Shown: positions 61,801 to 64,000 of the stretch, one piece after another
Layout of the letters: each line of letters starts with the position of its first letter
How positions within the stretch are numbered: the first letter of the stretch is position 1
Origin: Melitaea cinxia
Taxonomy: Eukaryota > Arthropoda > Insecta > Lepidoptera > Nymphalidae
Direction of reading: 5' to 3'
Assembly: GCF_905220565.1 (NCBI RefSeq)
Contig: NC_059408.1
Coordinates: 13,578,508 to 13,642,507 of the forward strand
Length of the DNA: 64,000 bases
Notes under the pieces: model-generated
Seen by the model: only the letters and a program-made list of their open reading frames with translations
The model's database searches: none
Told to the model about the DNA's origin: nothing
Program-made: the position numbers and the translations under genes

Positions 61801-63503
61801 TATCTACTAAGCTTATATTTAGTTTTAAAACAATGTAAAATAAATAATACTAGTCTCTTTTTTTTTTTAAACCATAAAAAAGGACAAAAAAAAAACATCT
61901 TTTAGATTAATAAAAATTAACACAAACGATGTATTTTTTAATAAAAACAAAAAAAACTTTATTTACTTGTATTGGTATCGGTCATCATTCGATATCCGAC
62001 ATTTTAACGAAAAATAACATAAATAAATAAATACATTTTGGATAAAATTGTTAAGACAACCAAGATCAATTTTACATACTAATTTAACGATATTACCCCA
62101 GGAGTGCTGATCGTTCTCGCATCGGTTGTGTGCTCCATCGGTATATTTGGTTTCTGCGGCGTGGCTGCCACACTTATTATCGTGGAGGTGATCCCGTTCC
62201 TGGTACTGGCTGTGGGCGTGGACAACATCTTCATCCTGGTTCAGACCAGTCAGCGTGAGCCGCGTCGCCCCGACGAGACTGTGCCGCAACATATCGGCAG
62301 GACGTGAGTATCTCTTGTGGTTTTATGTTCTCCTGGTACTTGTCCTACTCCTGTACTCGGTATTTGTCATTGGTTCATGTTCTCCCAGTACTTGTGAACT
62401 ATTCAATACCCTCAGACAGTTTTGCTTGTCTGGTATTTGGGCGCTACTCGATACCCATAAAATTTTCTGGTCTCCTAGTACTTAGGGTACTCGATACGCC
62501 TCAAATTTTCATGGTCTTCTGGTAGTTGTGGGCTACTTACTCCATACCCTCACATCTTTATCTTCTGCTGGTACTTGTTATTTGATACCGCCAAATGTTT
62601 ATGTTCTCCTGGTACTTGTCTATAAATGTTATGTTTTCCTGTTATTTATCTACTCAATAAATAGTCTCAAAAGTGTATCTTGTGATACTTGTGAGTTACT
62701 CAATGCTCTCGAATATTTATGTTCACCTGGTACTTATGCACTACTCTGTATCCTCCAATTTCATGCGATCCGTGTACTTATGGGCTACACACACACTTCT
62801 CTCGACTGTTCATGTCCTGACAGTACTCGTGTGCTACTCAATACCCTCAAATGTTCATACTCTTCTGGTACTTGGAGTGCTATTTGTTGAATTCGAGAAT
62901 TAAACGCGCTTCGATGTATCAGTTGGAAAATTTCAATGTTAAGATTTTTTCAAACTACCCAACTCTTCTAGTGCCCTATTTGAATAGTTTAGTCAATAAT
63001 AATAATAATAATAATATTCTTTATTGCACACCATTAAAAGATACAAACAAAAGTAGTATAATTAGAGGAAGACGTATAAAGGCGGTCTTATCGCTAAAAG
63101 AGCGATTTCTCCCAGACAACCTTTGGGTATAGGACAGCGCATAGAAAAGCGGTTAGGAAGTGTACAAATAATTGTTATTTCAAATTAGAATACATCACAA
63201 TAGATTATAAAATTAATATAATATTAAAATAATTAGTCAATAGTATTGTCGAAGGCTAATCCCCGCCTAAACCGTAGATAACGCTGATAACGCTGCCCGC
63301 AGGCTGGGCCGCGTGGGCCCGTCCATGTTCCTGACGTCGGTGTCGGAGTCGGTGTGCTTCTTCCTGGGCGCGCTGAGCGACATGCCGGCCGTGCGCGCCT
63401 TCGCGCTGTACGCGGGCGCGGCGCTGCTCATCGACTTCCTGCTGCAGGTCACGTGCTTCGTGGCGCTGCTGGCGCTCGACACGCGCCGCCAGAACGACAA
63501 CAG
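19730..63503 (+). CDS. NPC1: NPC1 (Niemann-Pick C1) sterol transporter, partial, 12 exons
   Basis: The coding sequence joins exons 19730-19849, 50916-51132, 52648-52727, 53078-53290, 53516-53708, 57785-57979, 58485-58766, 59100-59286, 60026-60191, 61428-61689, 62102-62303 and 63303-63503. All introns are GT..AG and the phases join without a break (0,1,0,0,1,1,1,2,0,1,2, then open at phase 2), giving about 772 codons. The order matches NPC1: Cys-rich N-terminal sterol-binding domain, Pro-rich linker, TM1, TM2, middle lumenal domain, sterol-sensing domain. Known family role: NPC1 takes sterol from NPC2 in the late endosome/lysosome lumen and exports it through the membrane; insects need dietary sterol and have NPC1a and NPC1b paralogues. 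I cannot tell which paralogue this is. The signal peptide exon was not found and the C-terminal third is outside the window. The first visible intron is about 31 kb. Confidence 0.95.
20000..23264. other. Intronic, nothing recognised
   Basis: About 3.2 kb of AT-rich intron with no repeat I could classify. Confidence 0.5.
23265..23591 (+). mobile_element. Non-autonomous Helitron, family 2
   Basis: It starts TCTATACATCTATACAATT after an A and ends GTCGAGGGCACAGCTAG before a T (327 bp). The family hairpin near the 3' end (ccacg...cgagg) is degraded. A TCTG microsatellite lies in the middle. Confidence 0.75.
24375..24657 (+). repeat. Hairpin-ended repeat family, copy 3
   Basis: It starts CAAAAAAGGAAGAGGTTG and ends in an intact GTTTGCGAGCAAAC hairpin at 24636-24649. 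The central module is deleted. Confidence 0.8.
24660..28045. other. Intronic, nothing recognised
   Basis: AT-rich intron. A segment at 25715-25760 (AACAGGGTGTCCCGAAACTT) looks like a DNA-transposon fragment but has no partner. Confidence 0.45.
28046..28228 (+). mobile_element. Second tRNA-derived SINE family, best copy
   Basis: The tRNA-like head has an A box in GTTAGCGCAACGG and a B box GGTTCAATCCC. The body follows with GTGCTTGTGTATTGTGTTTC. Related decayed copies lie at 32893-33055 and 48566-48760. Confidence 0.78.
28998..29268 (-). repeat. Hairpin-ended repeat family, copy 4
   Basis: Minus-strand copy with an intact hairpin at 29003-29016 and the CTCCTTTTTTGGAATTCGG end near 29262. The middle is deleted. 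Confidence 0.8.
29893..30308. mobile_element. hAT-type MITE with 8-bp target duplication
   Basis: The inverted ends are CATGGGCGTACCCA and TGGTTACGCCCATG. The exact 8-bp sequence ATTTTGAC lies on both sides (29885-29892 and 30309-30316), the length hAT transposases produce. The 416-bp interior has no frame and contains a LINE 3' end (30034-30185) ending in a CTT repeat. Confidence 0.82.
30034..30185 (+). mobile_element. LINE 3' end fragment nested in hAT MITE
   Basis: Plus-strand copy: CCCCAAGGTTGTCTGGAAG, GCGATAAGACCGCCTTTG, an AATAAAGTATATT signal and a CTT-repeat tail. It lies wholly inside 29893-30308. Confidence 0.72.
30400..30500 (+). promoter_or_regulatory. Core-promoter-like sequence
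   Basis: A canonical TATAAAAGG at 30428 is followed about 35 bp later by a pyrimidine-rich CTGACTCATCTC and then TTTAAGTAAGA, which could act as a donor. No downstream coding exon was recognised. It lies in the long NPC1 intron. Confidence 0.2.
31336..31506. repeat. Left arm of foldback element
   Basis: This arm is the exact reverse complement of 31723-31893 over 171 bp. Confidence 0.9.
31723..31893. repeat. Right arm of foldback element
   Basis: This arm is the exact reverse complement of 31336-31506. Together they enclose about 216 bp. Confidence 0.9.
31950..32650. other. Unclassified repeat-like stretch
   Basis: It contains GGGTTGGGGGGTAAAAGTTC-type low-complexity text, a CTTTCTGGGACTTCAGG segment and a small hairpin near 32590 (GGGGGCAC..GTGCCCCC). 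It looks transposon-derived, but I cannot assign a class. Confidence 0.35.
32893..33055 (+). mobile_element. Decayed copy of second SINE family
   Basis: It shares GAGGACGCGTTGGTG at the head and GTGTCGTGTATTTCCGG in the body with 28046-28228. The A and B boxes are not recognisable. Confidence 0.55.
33887..34494 (+). pseudogene. Gag-like frame of older BEL/Pao copy, N-terminal part
   Basis: The first 202 or so codons are charged and probably helical or coiled (QEIVEAIKKIERNF; TRKYLDERLDVLDKLWAEF), with a Pro/Thr/Ser-rich middle stretch. This fits the N-terminal half of BEL/Pao Gag proteins. The frame enters the 5' LTR of the inserted element and stops a few codons later at about 34504. It has no frameshift of its own. 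The break is the insertion. Confidence 0.8.
34495..34714 (+). repeat. 5' LTR of BEL/Pao element
   Basis: This 220-bp LTR starts TGTGATTTAATAG and ends CGCGCAACCACA. It contains an AATAAA-type signal and a T-run, and is preceded by GATAC. It matches 40825-41044 at every base I compared. Confidence 0.95.
34764..39959 (+). CDS. BEL/Pao Gag-Pol polyprotein, intact 1731 aa
   Basis: The start is taken at the first ATG of the frame, 34764, just after the primer-binding region. Domains in order: DUF1759-type Gag (about residues 100-300); three CCHC-like knuckles (from residue 330, the third with shortened spacing); aspartic protease with FDSGS (about 444); Pao-type reverse transcriptase with RPVYDASA (about 730), a TADIAKAF first catalytic Asp and YVDN (about 852); RNase H beginning HMFCDAS (about 1016); integrase HHCC region (about 1310-1350) with catalytic D, D and E near 1383, 1443 and 1488; and a C-terminal DUF5641-like tail. 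There is no frameshift or stop. The oddity is YVDN where the usual catalytic box is YVDD. No env-like frame follows; 39960-40824 is AT-rich and noncoding. Confidence 0.93.
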   Translation: MDTKSKERTAMRRQFTRTANNFESLTTNKNINKNDIIASFKLLKSYYEMLKVLDNEVRTFLFQEPEREDSQNLIDREYEEAGKYEAKWALCQTIFENIIKNNGSEVVENKKSHKLPTLELTKFDGNIKHWLAFWGSFKKIHENVDIDNVDKLQYLTQAMQAGSDVKSFVNSFPLTSSSYDLCITDLKSRYAKEDLLIQVYVRELLSLILNKKEFNQLSDLVDQLNGQLRALEVLGVTKDKYAAFLLPMVESALPSDTLIIWERTRTENASEDPLNSLLLFLKREIESEQRISMAKKTFNNQHEAIKTAGPTATCLMINEKQKQKEKIRSCIWCGKNHTSLECFKLSSITITDRREILKKKKACVLCLKPGHHAKVCRFYIKCYVCGQKHSPVLCTAAAEPKSVKETTLQNLSQDMKTVQQTLLQTVAVKIYNGNRSTIVRALFDSGSQRSYIKSEVAEQLGLTAVRTEEISHSLFGGLSVSFKKYNVYDFEIESLDSEVKLKMSALEQSVICKNVPKVNESHDFVKKLLDKHGIHLTDRDCISKDIELLIGADFSGLLITESFVQLENGLTAIKTKLGWTLQGKTCLVGSNIVTSLFCLQNIKDFWDLEVLGINDPTQVQSKQQKEEEVMTSFEENIQVNTEGRYEVHLPWKTGHEDIQSNEQLAIRRLESITKKLTASGKFDDYNNVLGEWERSGIIEEVPVEEKNKEGVHYLPHRAVMKESSLTTKLRPVYDASAKDPNGMSLNSCLNKGVNFLDKIPNLLTGFRKGYIGITADIAKAFLQISVTPQDRDYLRFVWWKDNTCEEIKVYRHCRVVFGLTASPFLLSATISHHLNQVTEQKDTADILARSFYVDNLVTSLDSIEQTQKFIQDAKRVMNKGRFDLRQWVTSPLEINETQNTVISILGLQWDTDTDELYCNISNLLPFLDISKVSKRNLLSLTQKIFDPIGFTCPVTLVPRLILQKTWNMKMTWDEQLPEDILSQFKDWYDNVTYLNNCRLPRRLSVDLLPECSASLHMFCDASKDGYAACVFLRTEKGGNVSVRLISARSRICPPEKITIPRLELLSALIGSRLLKEARGNLNLNCDEFCWSDSGVALCWIKRELPWNTFVGNRVKEIRQNSNANNWHHIPGTENWADLASRGCNARHLLEVRWWEGPSWLLQQPDMWPRSALVVDEKTVNKELKKSVCQVNVCSDVSIIDQLSNYFSKYTKIVRMTAWIFRFSHNTRHKNKRNGELTFEECDEAEKKLIRIIQQENKEQIEKQSGKSRQIYSDTDMIMRVKTKLLLTDFPECTKSPMIVPAKNVIIRRMVEQRHLQLLHTGANTMITDLRKRFWILGIRLLVKSVIDKCIVCRRHRSQPTPAPAAPLPLDRVQLTAPFQVTGVDLAGPLYLQDGEKCWIVLYTCAVYRAVHLELTKSLSTEAFLRTFRRFIARRGRSSIMISDNGTNFTGTRNLLRDIDWDEVQRQSTIQRIKWKLNVPTAAWWGGFFERLIKVMKDLLRRVLGTSSVSYDEMQTLLCDCEAVINDRPLTYVEDDKANALEPLRPSCFLQTLPQTDVTDLDQIDSKNLNKRLRYLQKLRSDFRQRFKNEYLTTLVQRGKDKNSTLKVGDIVLIETEDKRIKWPLGLVVEIITGNDGVNRTAKVRTSAGLKTRPFQRLYRLEISSSEVEGDESNYENKIGKRYRIVINPSSTSSTMSGAEVQQPACKKETTDKISRSGRIIKMPSKYNIYKK
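39960..40824 (+). other. 3' noncoding region of BEL/Pao element
   Basis: 865 bp of AT-rich sequence between the polyprotein stop and the 3' LTR. No env-like or other frame is present. The last bases form the polypurine tract. Confidence 0.8.
40825..41044 (+). repeat. 3' LTR of BEL/Pao element
   Basis: This 220-bp copy is identical to 34495-34714. It is preceded by the purine-rich GTGGAGGA and followed by the GATAC duplication, after which the host element's gag-like frame resumes. Confidence 0.95.
41050..41737 (+). pseudogene. Gag-like frame of older BEL/Pao copy, C-terminal part
   Basis: The frame resumes just after the GATAC duplication and encodes a DUF1759-type Gag region: QIDLPTFTGKYTQWPTFYDL, KMQHLKSKLRGDAERII and LPSLSELMDFLESKFIALE. 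It ends at a stop with no zinc knuckle, protease or polymerase after it. The copy is therefore either truncated at about 41740 or a gag-only unit. The Met at 40946 lies in the 3' LTR and is not a real start. Confidence 0.85.
41963..42184 (+). mobile_element. Non-autonomous Helitron, short relative of family 1
   Basis: It starts TCTTATATATAAAATTCTC after an A and ends GTTTGCGGGGTCAGCTAG before a T. The termini match family 1, but the interior is shorter (222 bp in all). Confidence 0.8.
42369..42670 (-). mobile_element. Nested retroelement fragment with 12-bp target duplication
   Basis: A GC-rich 302-bp segment is flanked by the direct repeat TCAACAACACCT at 42357-42368 and 42671-42682. A T-run at its left end is the complement of a poly(A) tail, so it is a minus-strand, probably 5'-truncated LINE or SINE insertion. 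I do not recognise the family. Confidence 0.75.
43131..43490 (+). repeat. 124-bp tandem repeat, about 2.9 units
   Basis: Units begin ATGTA(A/G)CTC at 43131, 43255 and 43379 and carry TTTTTATCAAATTTTGT and GGCGC(T/C)GCTAT landmarks. The last unit is internally shortened. It lies just inside the 3' end of the composite Helitron. Confidence 0.85.
43620..43690 (+). repeat. Dispersed repeat 'CACCTGATG' family, fragment
   Basis: GAGTACCTCGACCTTACGGA followed by AGATCACAGCCGAATAACAC is the start of the family in plus orientation. It is cut off after about 70 bp. Confidence 0.55.
44733..44860 (+). pseudogene. Mariner transposase N-terminal remnant
   Basis: A short frame with LGETAPPYSTVARWCVDFK and LKDYPRSA matches the second helix-turn-helix and the 'PRSGRP' linker of mariner transposases. 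No catalytic domain follows. Confidence 0.65.
44900..46310. other. Intronic, nothing recognised
   Basis: AT-rich intron after the mariner remnant with no classifiable repeat. Confidence 0.45.
46315..46925 (-). repeat. Hairpin-ended repeat family, copy 5, near full length
   Basis: About 610 bp, with the hairpin at 46323-46336 and the CCTCCTCCTTTTTTGGAATT end at about 46893-46912. The interior is made of related modules: a 'gtaccgattttgataa' type appears three times and an 'acttgac...ttcgtcgacctacg' type twice. Confidence 0.85.
46926..47697 (+). mobile_element. Helitron-like remnant with 80-bp tandem duplication
   Basis: It contains CATCAACGCCCAGCCCAAAC and repeated CAACCCCTTAGGGGG-type lines, familiar from lepidopteran non-autonomous Helitrons. 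It ends GCGCGAGCGAAGCCGCGGG then AAAAAGTTAG, a mutated CTRR end. Units 47361-47440 and 47441-47521 are tandem copies with an 80-bp period. The left edge meets the hairpin-ended repeat at 46315-46925. Confidence 0.55.
47361..47521 (+). repeat. 80-bp tandem duplication
   Basis: Two units start CAAACTTCAAATACATTATT at 47361 and 47441 and end TTTTACGTGGC(G/C)TGCT. They differ at a few positions. Confidence 0.85.
48040..48165 (-). mobile_element. SINE tail fragment (same family)
   Basis: It retains the CGGTCGTCTGTTCCTAAAG and TAAGCAACTTAATGCTT landmarks of the body. The tRNA-like head is missing. Confidence 0.75.
48413..48490 (+). repeat. Hairpin-ended repeat family, start fragment
   Basis: Only the AAAAAAAGGAGGAGGTTCTC start and about 50 following bases are present. 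Confidence 0.7.
48566..48765 (+). mobile_element. Decayed copy of second SINE family
   Basis: It starts TTGAGGACGCGTAGTTG and carries GCGTTTGTGCTTGTATATTG and a CCCGGAACGCCGACAC segment, like 28046-28228. It is strongly diverged in the tRNA-like part. Confidence 0.55.
48770..49715. other. Intronic, nothing recognised
   Basis: AT-rich intron between a decayed SINE and an RTE tail. Confidence 0.45.
49718..49993 (-). mobile_element. RTE-type LINE 3' tail, minus strand
   Basis: Minus-strand copy. The end (CAGCCTGTCGCAGTCTACTG on +) is at 49724 and the CCCACGGGAAGAGAGGAGG block near 49949. Confidence 0.78.
50490..50760 (+). repeat. Dispersed repeat 'CACCTGATG' family, plus strand
   Basis: Landmarks: GACCACAGCTCCTGGGG, GCGATGCTTCTAGTGTTGCA, ATCGCTTACCATCAGACAAG. 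This is the longest plus-strand copy, about 150 bp upstream of NPC1 exon B. Confidence 0.7.
50916..51132 (+). CDS. NPC1: NPC1 exon B: N-terminal sterol-binding domain
   Basis: The acceptor is tgttacag and the donor gtgagt; the exon enters in phase 0 and leaves in phase 1 (72 codons plus one base). It encodes a conserved Cys-rich run: FTCCDKNQLQNLNDNI, then RCPSCLDNFYKHICGMTCSP. The Gln after the CC motif corresponds to the sterol-contacting Gln79 of human NPC1. It follows exon A after about 31 kb of transposon-filled intron. Confidence 0.95.
51733..52340 (+). repeat. Hairpin-ended repeat family, copy 6, near full length, in NPC1 intron
   Basis: About 608 bp, from TTTTTAACGGACTTCC to the hairpin at 52320-52333 and ACAATTATTG. 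It is the plus-strand counterpart of 46315-46925 and lies between NPC1 exons B and C. Confidence 0.85.
52648..52727 (+). CDS. NPC1: NPC1 exon C: N-terminal domain
   Basis: This 80-bp exon has acceptor attccag and donor gtgagt; it completes a split Ser codon and ends in phase 0. It encodes a VEEVTYHLSATYMNTTYSSC segment typical of the NPC1 N-terminal domain, where a conserved Ser-Cys precedes the next Cys-rich block. It was placed by homology and phase because it is too short to stand out as an open frame. Confidence 0.92.
53078..53290 (+). CDS. NPC1: NPC1 exon D: N-terminal domain
   Basis: The acceptor is cttccag and the donor gtaagt; the exon is 71 codons, phase 0 at both ends. It encodes LDLMCGNYGSSFCTPQRFF and a FIPYNPPTRPCNVGLP end. 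The Met-Cys-Gly and the spaced cysteines match the C-terminal half of the NPC1 lumenal sterol-binding domain. Confidence 0.95.
53516..53708 (+). CDS. NPC1: NPC1 exon E: proline linker and TM1
   Basis: The acceptor is atctacag and the donor gtgagt; the exon enters in phase 0 and leaves in phase 1. It encodes a CSCLDCVESCP cysteine cluster, a proline run (APPPSPPPPRPF), then a hydrophobic helix (VIMAIVFLIFTTLFLSGVY) that is TM1. The Cys cluster plus polyproline linker between the N-terminal domain and TM1 is diagnostic of NPC1. The exon is far more GC-rich than its introns and than exons A to D. Confidence 0.95.
53710..54950. other. NPC1 intron, nothing recognised
   Basis: AT-rich first part of the intron after exon E, without clear repeats. 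Confidence 0.5.
54955..55020 (+). repeat. LINE tail-like fragment
   Basis: CTCCGATACGGAAAAAGAG then CCTATGCCCTGAAGTGGGAT corresponds to 3940-4015. Confidence 0.5.
55279..55434 (-). other. GC-rich island; candidate exon on minus strand
   Basis: About 55300-55460 is strongly GC-rich in AT-rich surroundings. On the minus strand an AG at 55435-55436 (gtcacag) is followed by a frame open to a stop at 55279, starting RTQYVLERWLRSGLVSG, with G or C at almost every third position, as in the GC-rich NPC1 exons. No family is recognised, and nothing else on the minus strand supports a gene. It could equally be a GC-rich repeat edge next to the minisatellite. Confidence 0.25.
55459..55772 (+). repeat. 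Heptanucleotide minisatellite (CTACACG)n
   Basis: About 310 bp of 7-mers of the form CTACACG, GTTACAC and GATACAC, in the intron between NPC1 exons E and F. The period is not a multiple of 3, so long open frames with HATRYTL-like repeats arise but are artefacts. Confidence 0.95.
56281..56370 (+). repeat. Dispersed repeat 'CACCTGATG' family, fragment
   Basis: AAGTGACCACAACTCCTGGG matches the middle of 50490-50760. An A-run follows at 56370-56383. Confidence 0.55.
56861..56998. mobile_element. Palindromic MITE, about 138 bp
   Basis: The inverted ends are ACGCTGAGTTGCACGAAA and its near-exact complement. The arms run almost to the centre (AAGAATT..AATTCTTG), so the whole element is one hairpin. 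It lies in the intron between NPC1 exons E and F. Confidence 0.85.
57000..57784. other. NPC1 intron, nothing recognised
   Basis: AT-rich sequence leading to the exon F acceptor. Confidence 0.5.
57785..57979 (+). CDS. NPC1: NPC1 exon F: cytosolic/pre-TM2 segment
   Basis: The acceptor is aatacag and the donor gtaagt; phase 1 at both ends. The exon encodes the segment after TM1, ending in KLEDFFQWWGCHMASKPW and VVLFIG, which starts TM2. The Phe/Trp-Gly...Cys pattern before a hydrophobic stretch matches the NPC1 region leading into TM2. Confidence 0.93.
58485..58766 (+). CDS. NPC1: NPC1 exon G: TM2 and start of middle lumenal domain
   Basis: The acceptor is tatttag and the donor gtaggt; phase 1 at both ends. 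The exon completes TM2 (LCVIVGLGHGIRYM) and carries the conserved VTTNPVELWAAPNS, REKEYFD-type and FYRTEMLIISS blocks that open the middle lumenal domain, the NPC2-contacting domain in vertebrates. The end, VLDLQNRIM, matches the family helix here. Confidence 0.95.
59100..59286 (+). CDS. NPC1: NPC1 exon H: middle lumenal domain
   Basis: The acceptor is ttttcccag and the donor gtaagt; the exon enters in phase 1 and leaves in phase 2. It encodes IQDICFAPLSSPFSGP followed by NCAVQSIWGWYENDPE. The Asp-Ile-Cys..Ala-Pro-Leu motif is highly conserved in NPC1, and the Cys residues are expected to form lumenal disulphides. Confidence 0.95.
59531..59842 (-). mobile_element. Non-autonomous Helitron, family 1, in NPC1 intron
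   Basis: This 312-bp second copy of the 17314-17629 family has the same termini and A/T insertion site. The hairpin CGGCAA...TTGCCG is perfect here, about 10 bases before the CTAG end. It lies in the intron between exons H and I. Confidence 0.82.
59913..60011 (+). repeat. Hairpin-ended repeat fragment abutting NPC1 exon I
   Basis: It begins TTAACCATCTTCCAAAAAAG and can be followed through the equivalent of the 'gaccgatttcgac' module to about 60011. Only about 14 bp separate it from the exon I acceptor, so it occupies the branch-point and polypyrimidine region. Confidence 0.7.
60026..60191 (+). CDS. NPC1: NPC1 exon I: middle lumenal domain, GC-rich
   Basis: The acceptor is gtgtgtatag with almost no polypyrimidine tract, and the donor is a weak gtgcgc; the exon enters in phase 2 and leaves in phase 0. 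It encodes NPYSCLSVWGGPVLPGVALG and ALILTFIVNNYHDKEK, matching the conserved Cys-Leu...Gly-Gly-Pro-Val and Val-Asn-Asn-Tyr blocks of NPC1. It sits about 15 bp from a remnant of the hairpin-ended repeat (59913-60011). Codon third positions are almost all G or C. Confidence 0.93.
60264..60525 (+). mobile_element. RTE-type LINE 3' tail, in NPC1 intron
   Basis: Truncated copy starting at CTAAGGGATAACAAGG and ending GTCCAGCAGTGGACTG then AGGCTGTAATGATGA. Confidence 0.75.
60528..60768 (-). mobile_element. tRNA-derived SINE, copy 4, in NPC1 intron
   Basis: Minus-strand copy with intact A and B boxes. It directly adjoins an RTE tail (60264-60525) between exons I and J. Confidence 0.82.
60809..61040 (-). 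repeat. Dispersed repeat 'CACCTGATG' family, minus strand
   Basis: Landmarks CAGCCCACCTGATGGTAAGC, CAACACCAGAAGCATCGCAA and a GGCTGCTCCAAATTTTGAGC end. It lies in the intron between NPC1 exons I and J. Confidence 0.7.
61428..61689 (+). CDS. NPC1: NPC1 exon J: end of middle domain and TM3 (start of sterol-sensing domain)
   Basis: The acceptor is acttctag and the donor gtaagt; the exon enters in phase 0 and leaves in phase 1. It encodes LEWEHEFIKFMKNY, the strongly conserved ERSIEDELDRESQSDV block, and the TM3 helix (ILVSYFIMFAYIAISLG), then LLIDSKITLGLG. This marks the beginning of the sterol-sensing domain. Confidence 0.96.
62102..62303 (+). CDS. NPC1: NPC1 exon K: sterol-sensing domain TM4-TM5
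   Basis: The acceptor is taccccag and the donor gtgagt; the exon enters in phase 1 and leaves in phase 2. It encodes VLIVLASVVCSIGIFGF (TM4) and VIPFLVLAVGVDNIFILVQ (TM5), among the most conserved sequences of the sterol-sensing domain family. A degenerate 44-bp minisatellite begins only a few bases after the donor. Confidence 0.96.
62315..62885 (+). repeat. Degenerate 44-bp minisatellite in NPC1 intron
   Basis: About 13 diverged units, recognised by a 'ctcctggtacttg' core at about 62332, 62382, 62472, 62607, 62725 and 62862, among others. The mean period is about 44 bp. Further landmarks are 'ctactcaataccctc'. It begins about 12 bp after the exon K donor. Confidence 0.8.
62998..63135 (-). 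mobile_element. LINE 3' end fragment (shared tail), minus
   Basis: It carries AAGGCGGTCTTATCGCTAAA and CCAGACAACCTTTGGG landmarks, preceded by an AAT microsatellite and TTCTTTATTGCACA, the complement of a tail signal. Relatives are at 19095-19262 and 30034-30185. It lies between NPC1 exons K and L. Confidence 0.7.
63303..63503 (+). CDS. NPC1: NPC1 exon L: sterol-sensing domain TM6-TM7
   Basis: The acceptor is tgcccgcag and the donor gtaccg; phase 2 at both ends. It encodes GPSMFLTSVSESVCFFLGAL, MPAVRAFALYAG and LLIDFLLQVTCFVALLALD, the conserved end of the sterol-sensing domain. Third codon positions are almost all G or C. The next exon is past the window edge, because a LINE fragment fills 63545-64000. 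Confidence 0.95.
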
Positions 63504-63544
63504 GTACCGCTCGCCAGGGCTATCGTTGCATTTGTTGTACATTA

Positions 63545-64000
63545 TTTCAAAATCAAAATCAAAAATAGCTTTATTCAAATAGGCTCCAAGAGCACTTTCG
63601 AATCGTCGTTTTACAAATTAAAACTTTAGAAATTAATTATTATTTTTGTAAAAGTGAAGCTACCGCCGATTCGGAAGAAACTCCGCAGTTACTCTTTTAA
63701 AAATATTATATAAACTGTGTTTTAGAACAAAATTAGAAACATGTTGCATGAAATACAGCGTCACTAAGTCCACACATCTTTATCAACTATGTAATCCTGC
63801 ACCGAGTAATAAGCTTTATCTATTAATTTTTTTTTAATAAAAACTTTAAATGTATGTTGAGACCATTCCAAAATCGTTTGTGGTATTTTATTATACATGC
63901 GAATACCATGACCCAGAAAGGAAACGTTTACTTCGCGCAGTCGAAAACTTGGAGTTACAATTTTGTTATTCCGTCTCGTGTTTACAATGCGATTATTACT
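63545..64000 (-). mobile_element. CR1/Zenon-like LINE 3' end, cut by window edge
   Basis: The minus-strand LINE runs into the window from the right. The coding end is 64000-63764, then the 3' UTR with a GAAGCTACCGCCGATTCGG landmark, ending in a TTTGATTTTGATTTTG-type tail at 63545. Confidence 0.8.
63764..64000 (-). CDS. LINE reverse transcriptase C-terminus (78 codons to stop), partial
   Basis: The minus strand is open for 78 codons from the window edge to a TAG at 63764-63766. It contains FRLREVNVSFLGHGIRMYN then an IPQ...F-KKKL pattern, as at the C-terminus of CR1/Zenon-type reverse transcriptases. It has no internal start and no stop, so the copy may be young. The rest lies outside the window. 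Confidence 0.72.
   Translation of the reverse strand, partial: SNNRIVNTRRNNKIVTPSFRLREVNVSFLGHGIRMYNKIPQTILEWSQHTFKVFIKKKLIDKAYYSVQDYIVDKDVWT

Noticed and set aside
62315..62903. Several overlapping frames of 73 to 120 codons
   Set aside because: They fall in the degenerate 44-bp minisatellite; a period that is not a multiple of 3 keeps several frames open by chance.

Overview
This is AT-rich nuclear DNA from a butterfly or moth. The order is inferred from repeat families typical of Lepidoptera: Helitron ends of the TC...CTAG type, tRNA-derived SINEs resembling Metulj, RTE tails, and a CR1/Zenon-like LINE 3' end. No lineage-specific single-copy marker allows a finer call.

The one cellular gene recognised is NPC1, the lysosomal/endosomal sterol transporter, on the + strand. 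Twelve exons with consistent GT/AG sites and matching phases run from 19730 to 63503. They encode about 772 residues: the N-terminal sterol-binding domain, proline-rich linker, TM1, the middle lumenal domain, and the sterol-sensing domain up to about TM7. The signal-peptide exon was not found (upstream of 19730 or before the window). The C-terminal third lies beyond the right edge. The intron between the first two exons seen is about 31 kb.

The rest is mostly transposon debris. Region 1-19.7 kb holds LINE, SINE and Tc1 remnants, a 2.2-kb TTAA-flanked composite element (9704-11921), an inverted duplication (13.3-16.2 kb), Helitrons, and a second TTAA-flanked element (17824-19035). The 31-kb intron holds a hAT-type MITE with 8-bp TSD (29893-30308), a foldback element with perfect 171-bp arms (31336-31893), and a full-length BEL/Pao retrotransposon. 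That element (34495-41044) has identical 220-bp LTRs, a 5-bp TSD and one intact 1731-codon polyprotein, and it sits inside the gag-like frame of an older BEL/Pao copy. A Helitron cluster (41.9-43.5 kb) and mariner remnants follow. From 50.9 to 64 kb the NPC1 exons alternate with further repeats, a heptanucleotide minisatellite, a 44-bp degenerate minisatellite, and a CR1/Zenon-like LINE 3' end at the window edge.

I did not find a convincing new multi-gene system. The points most worth a second look are the nested BEL/Pao insertion, the foldback element, the two TTAA-flanked elements, a recurrent hairpin-ended repeat whose remnant abuts an NPC1 splice acceptor, and an isolated GC-rich candidate exon on the minus strand.
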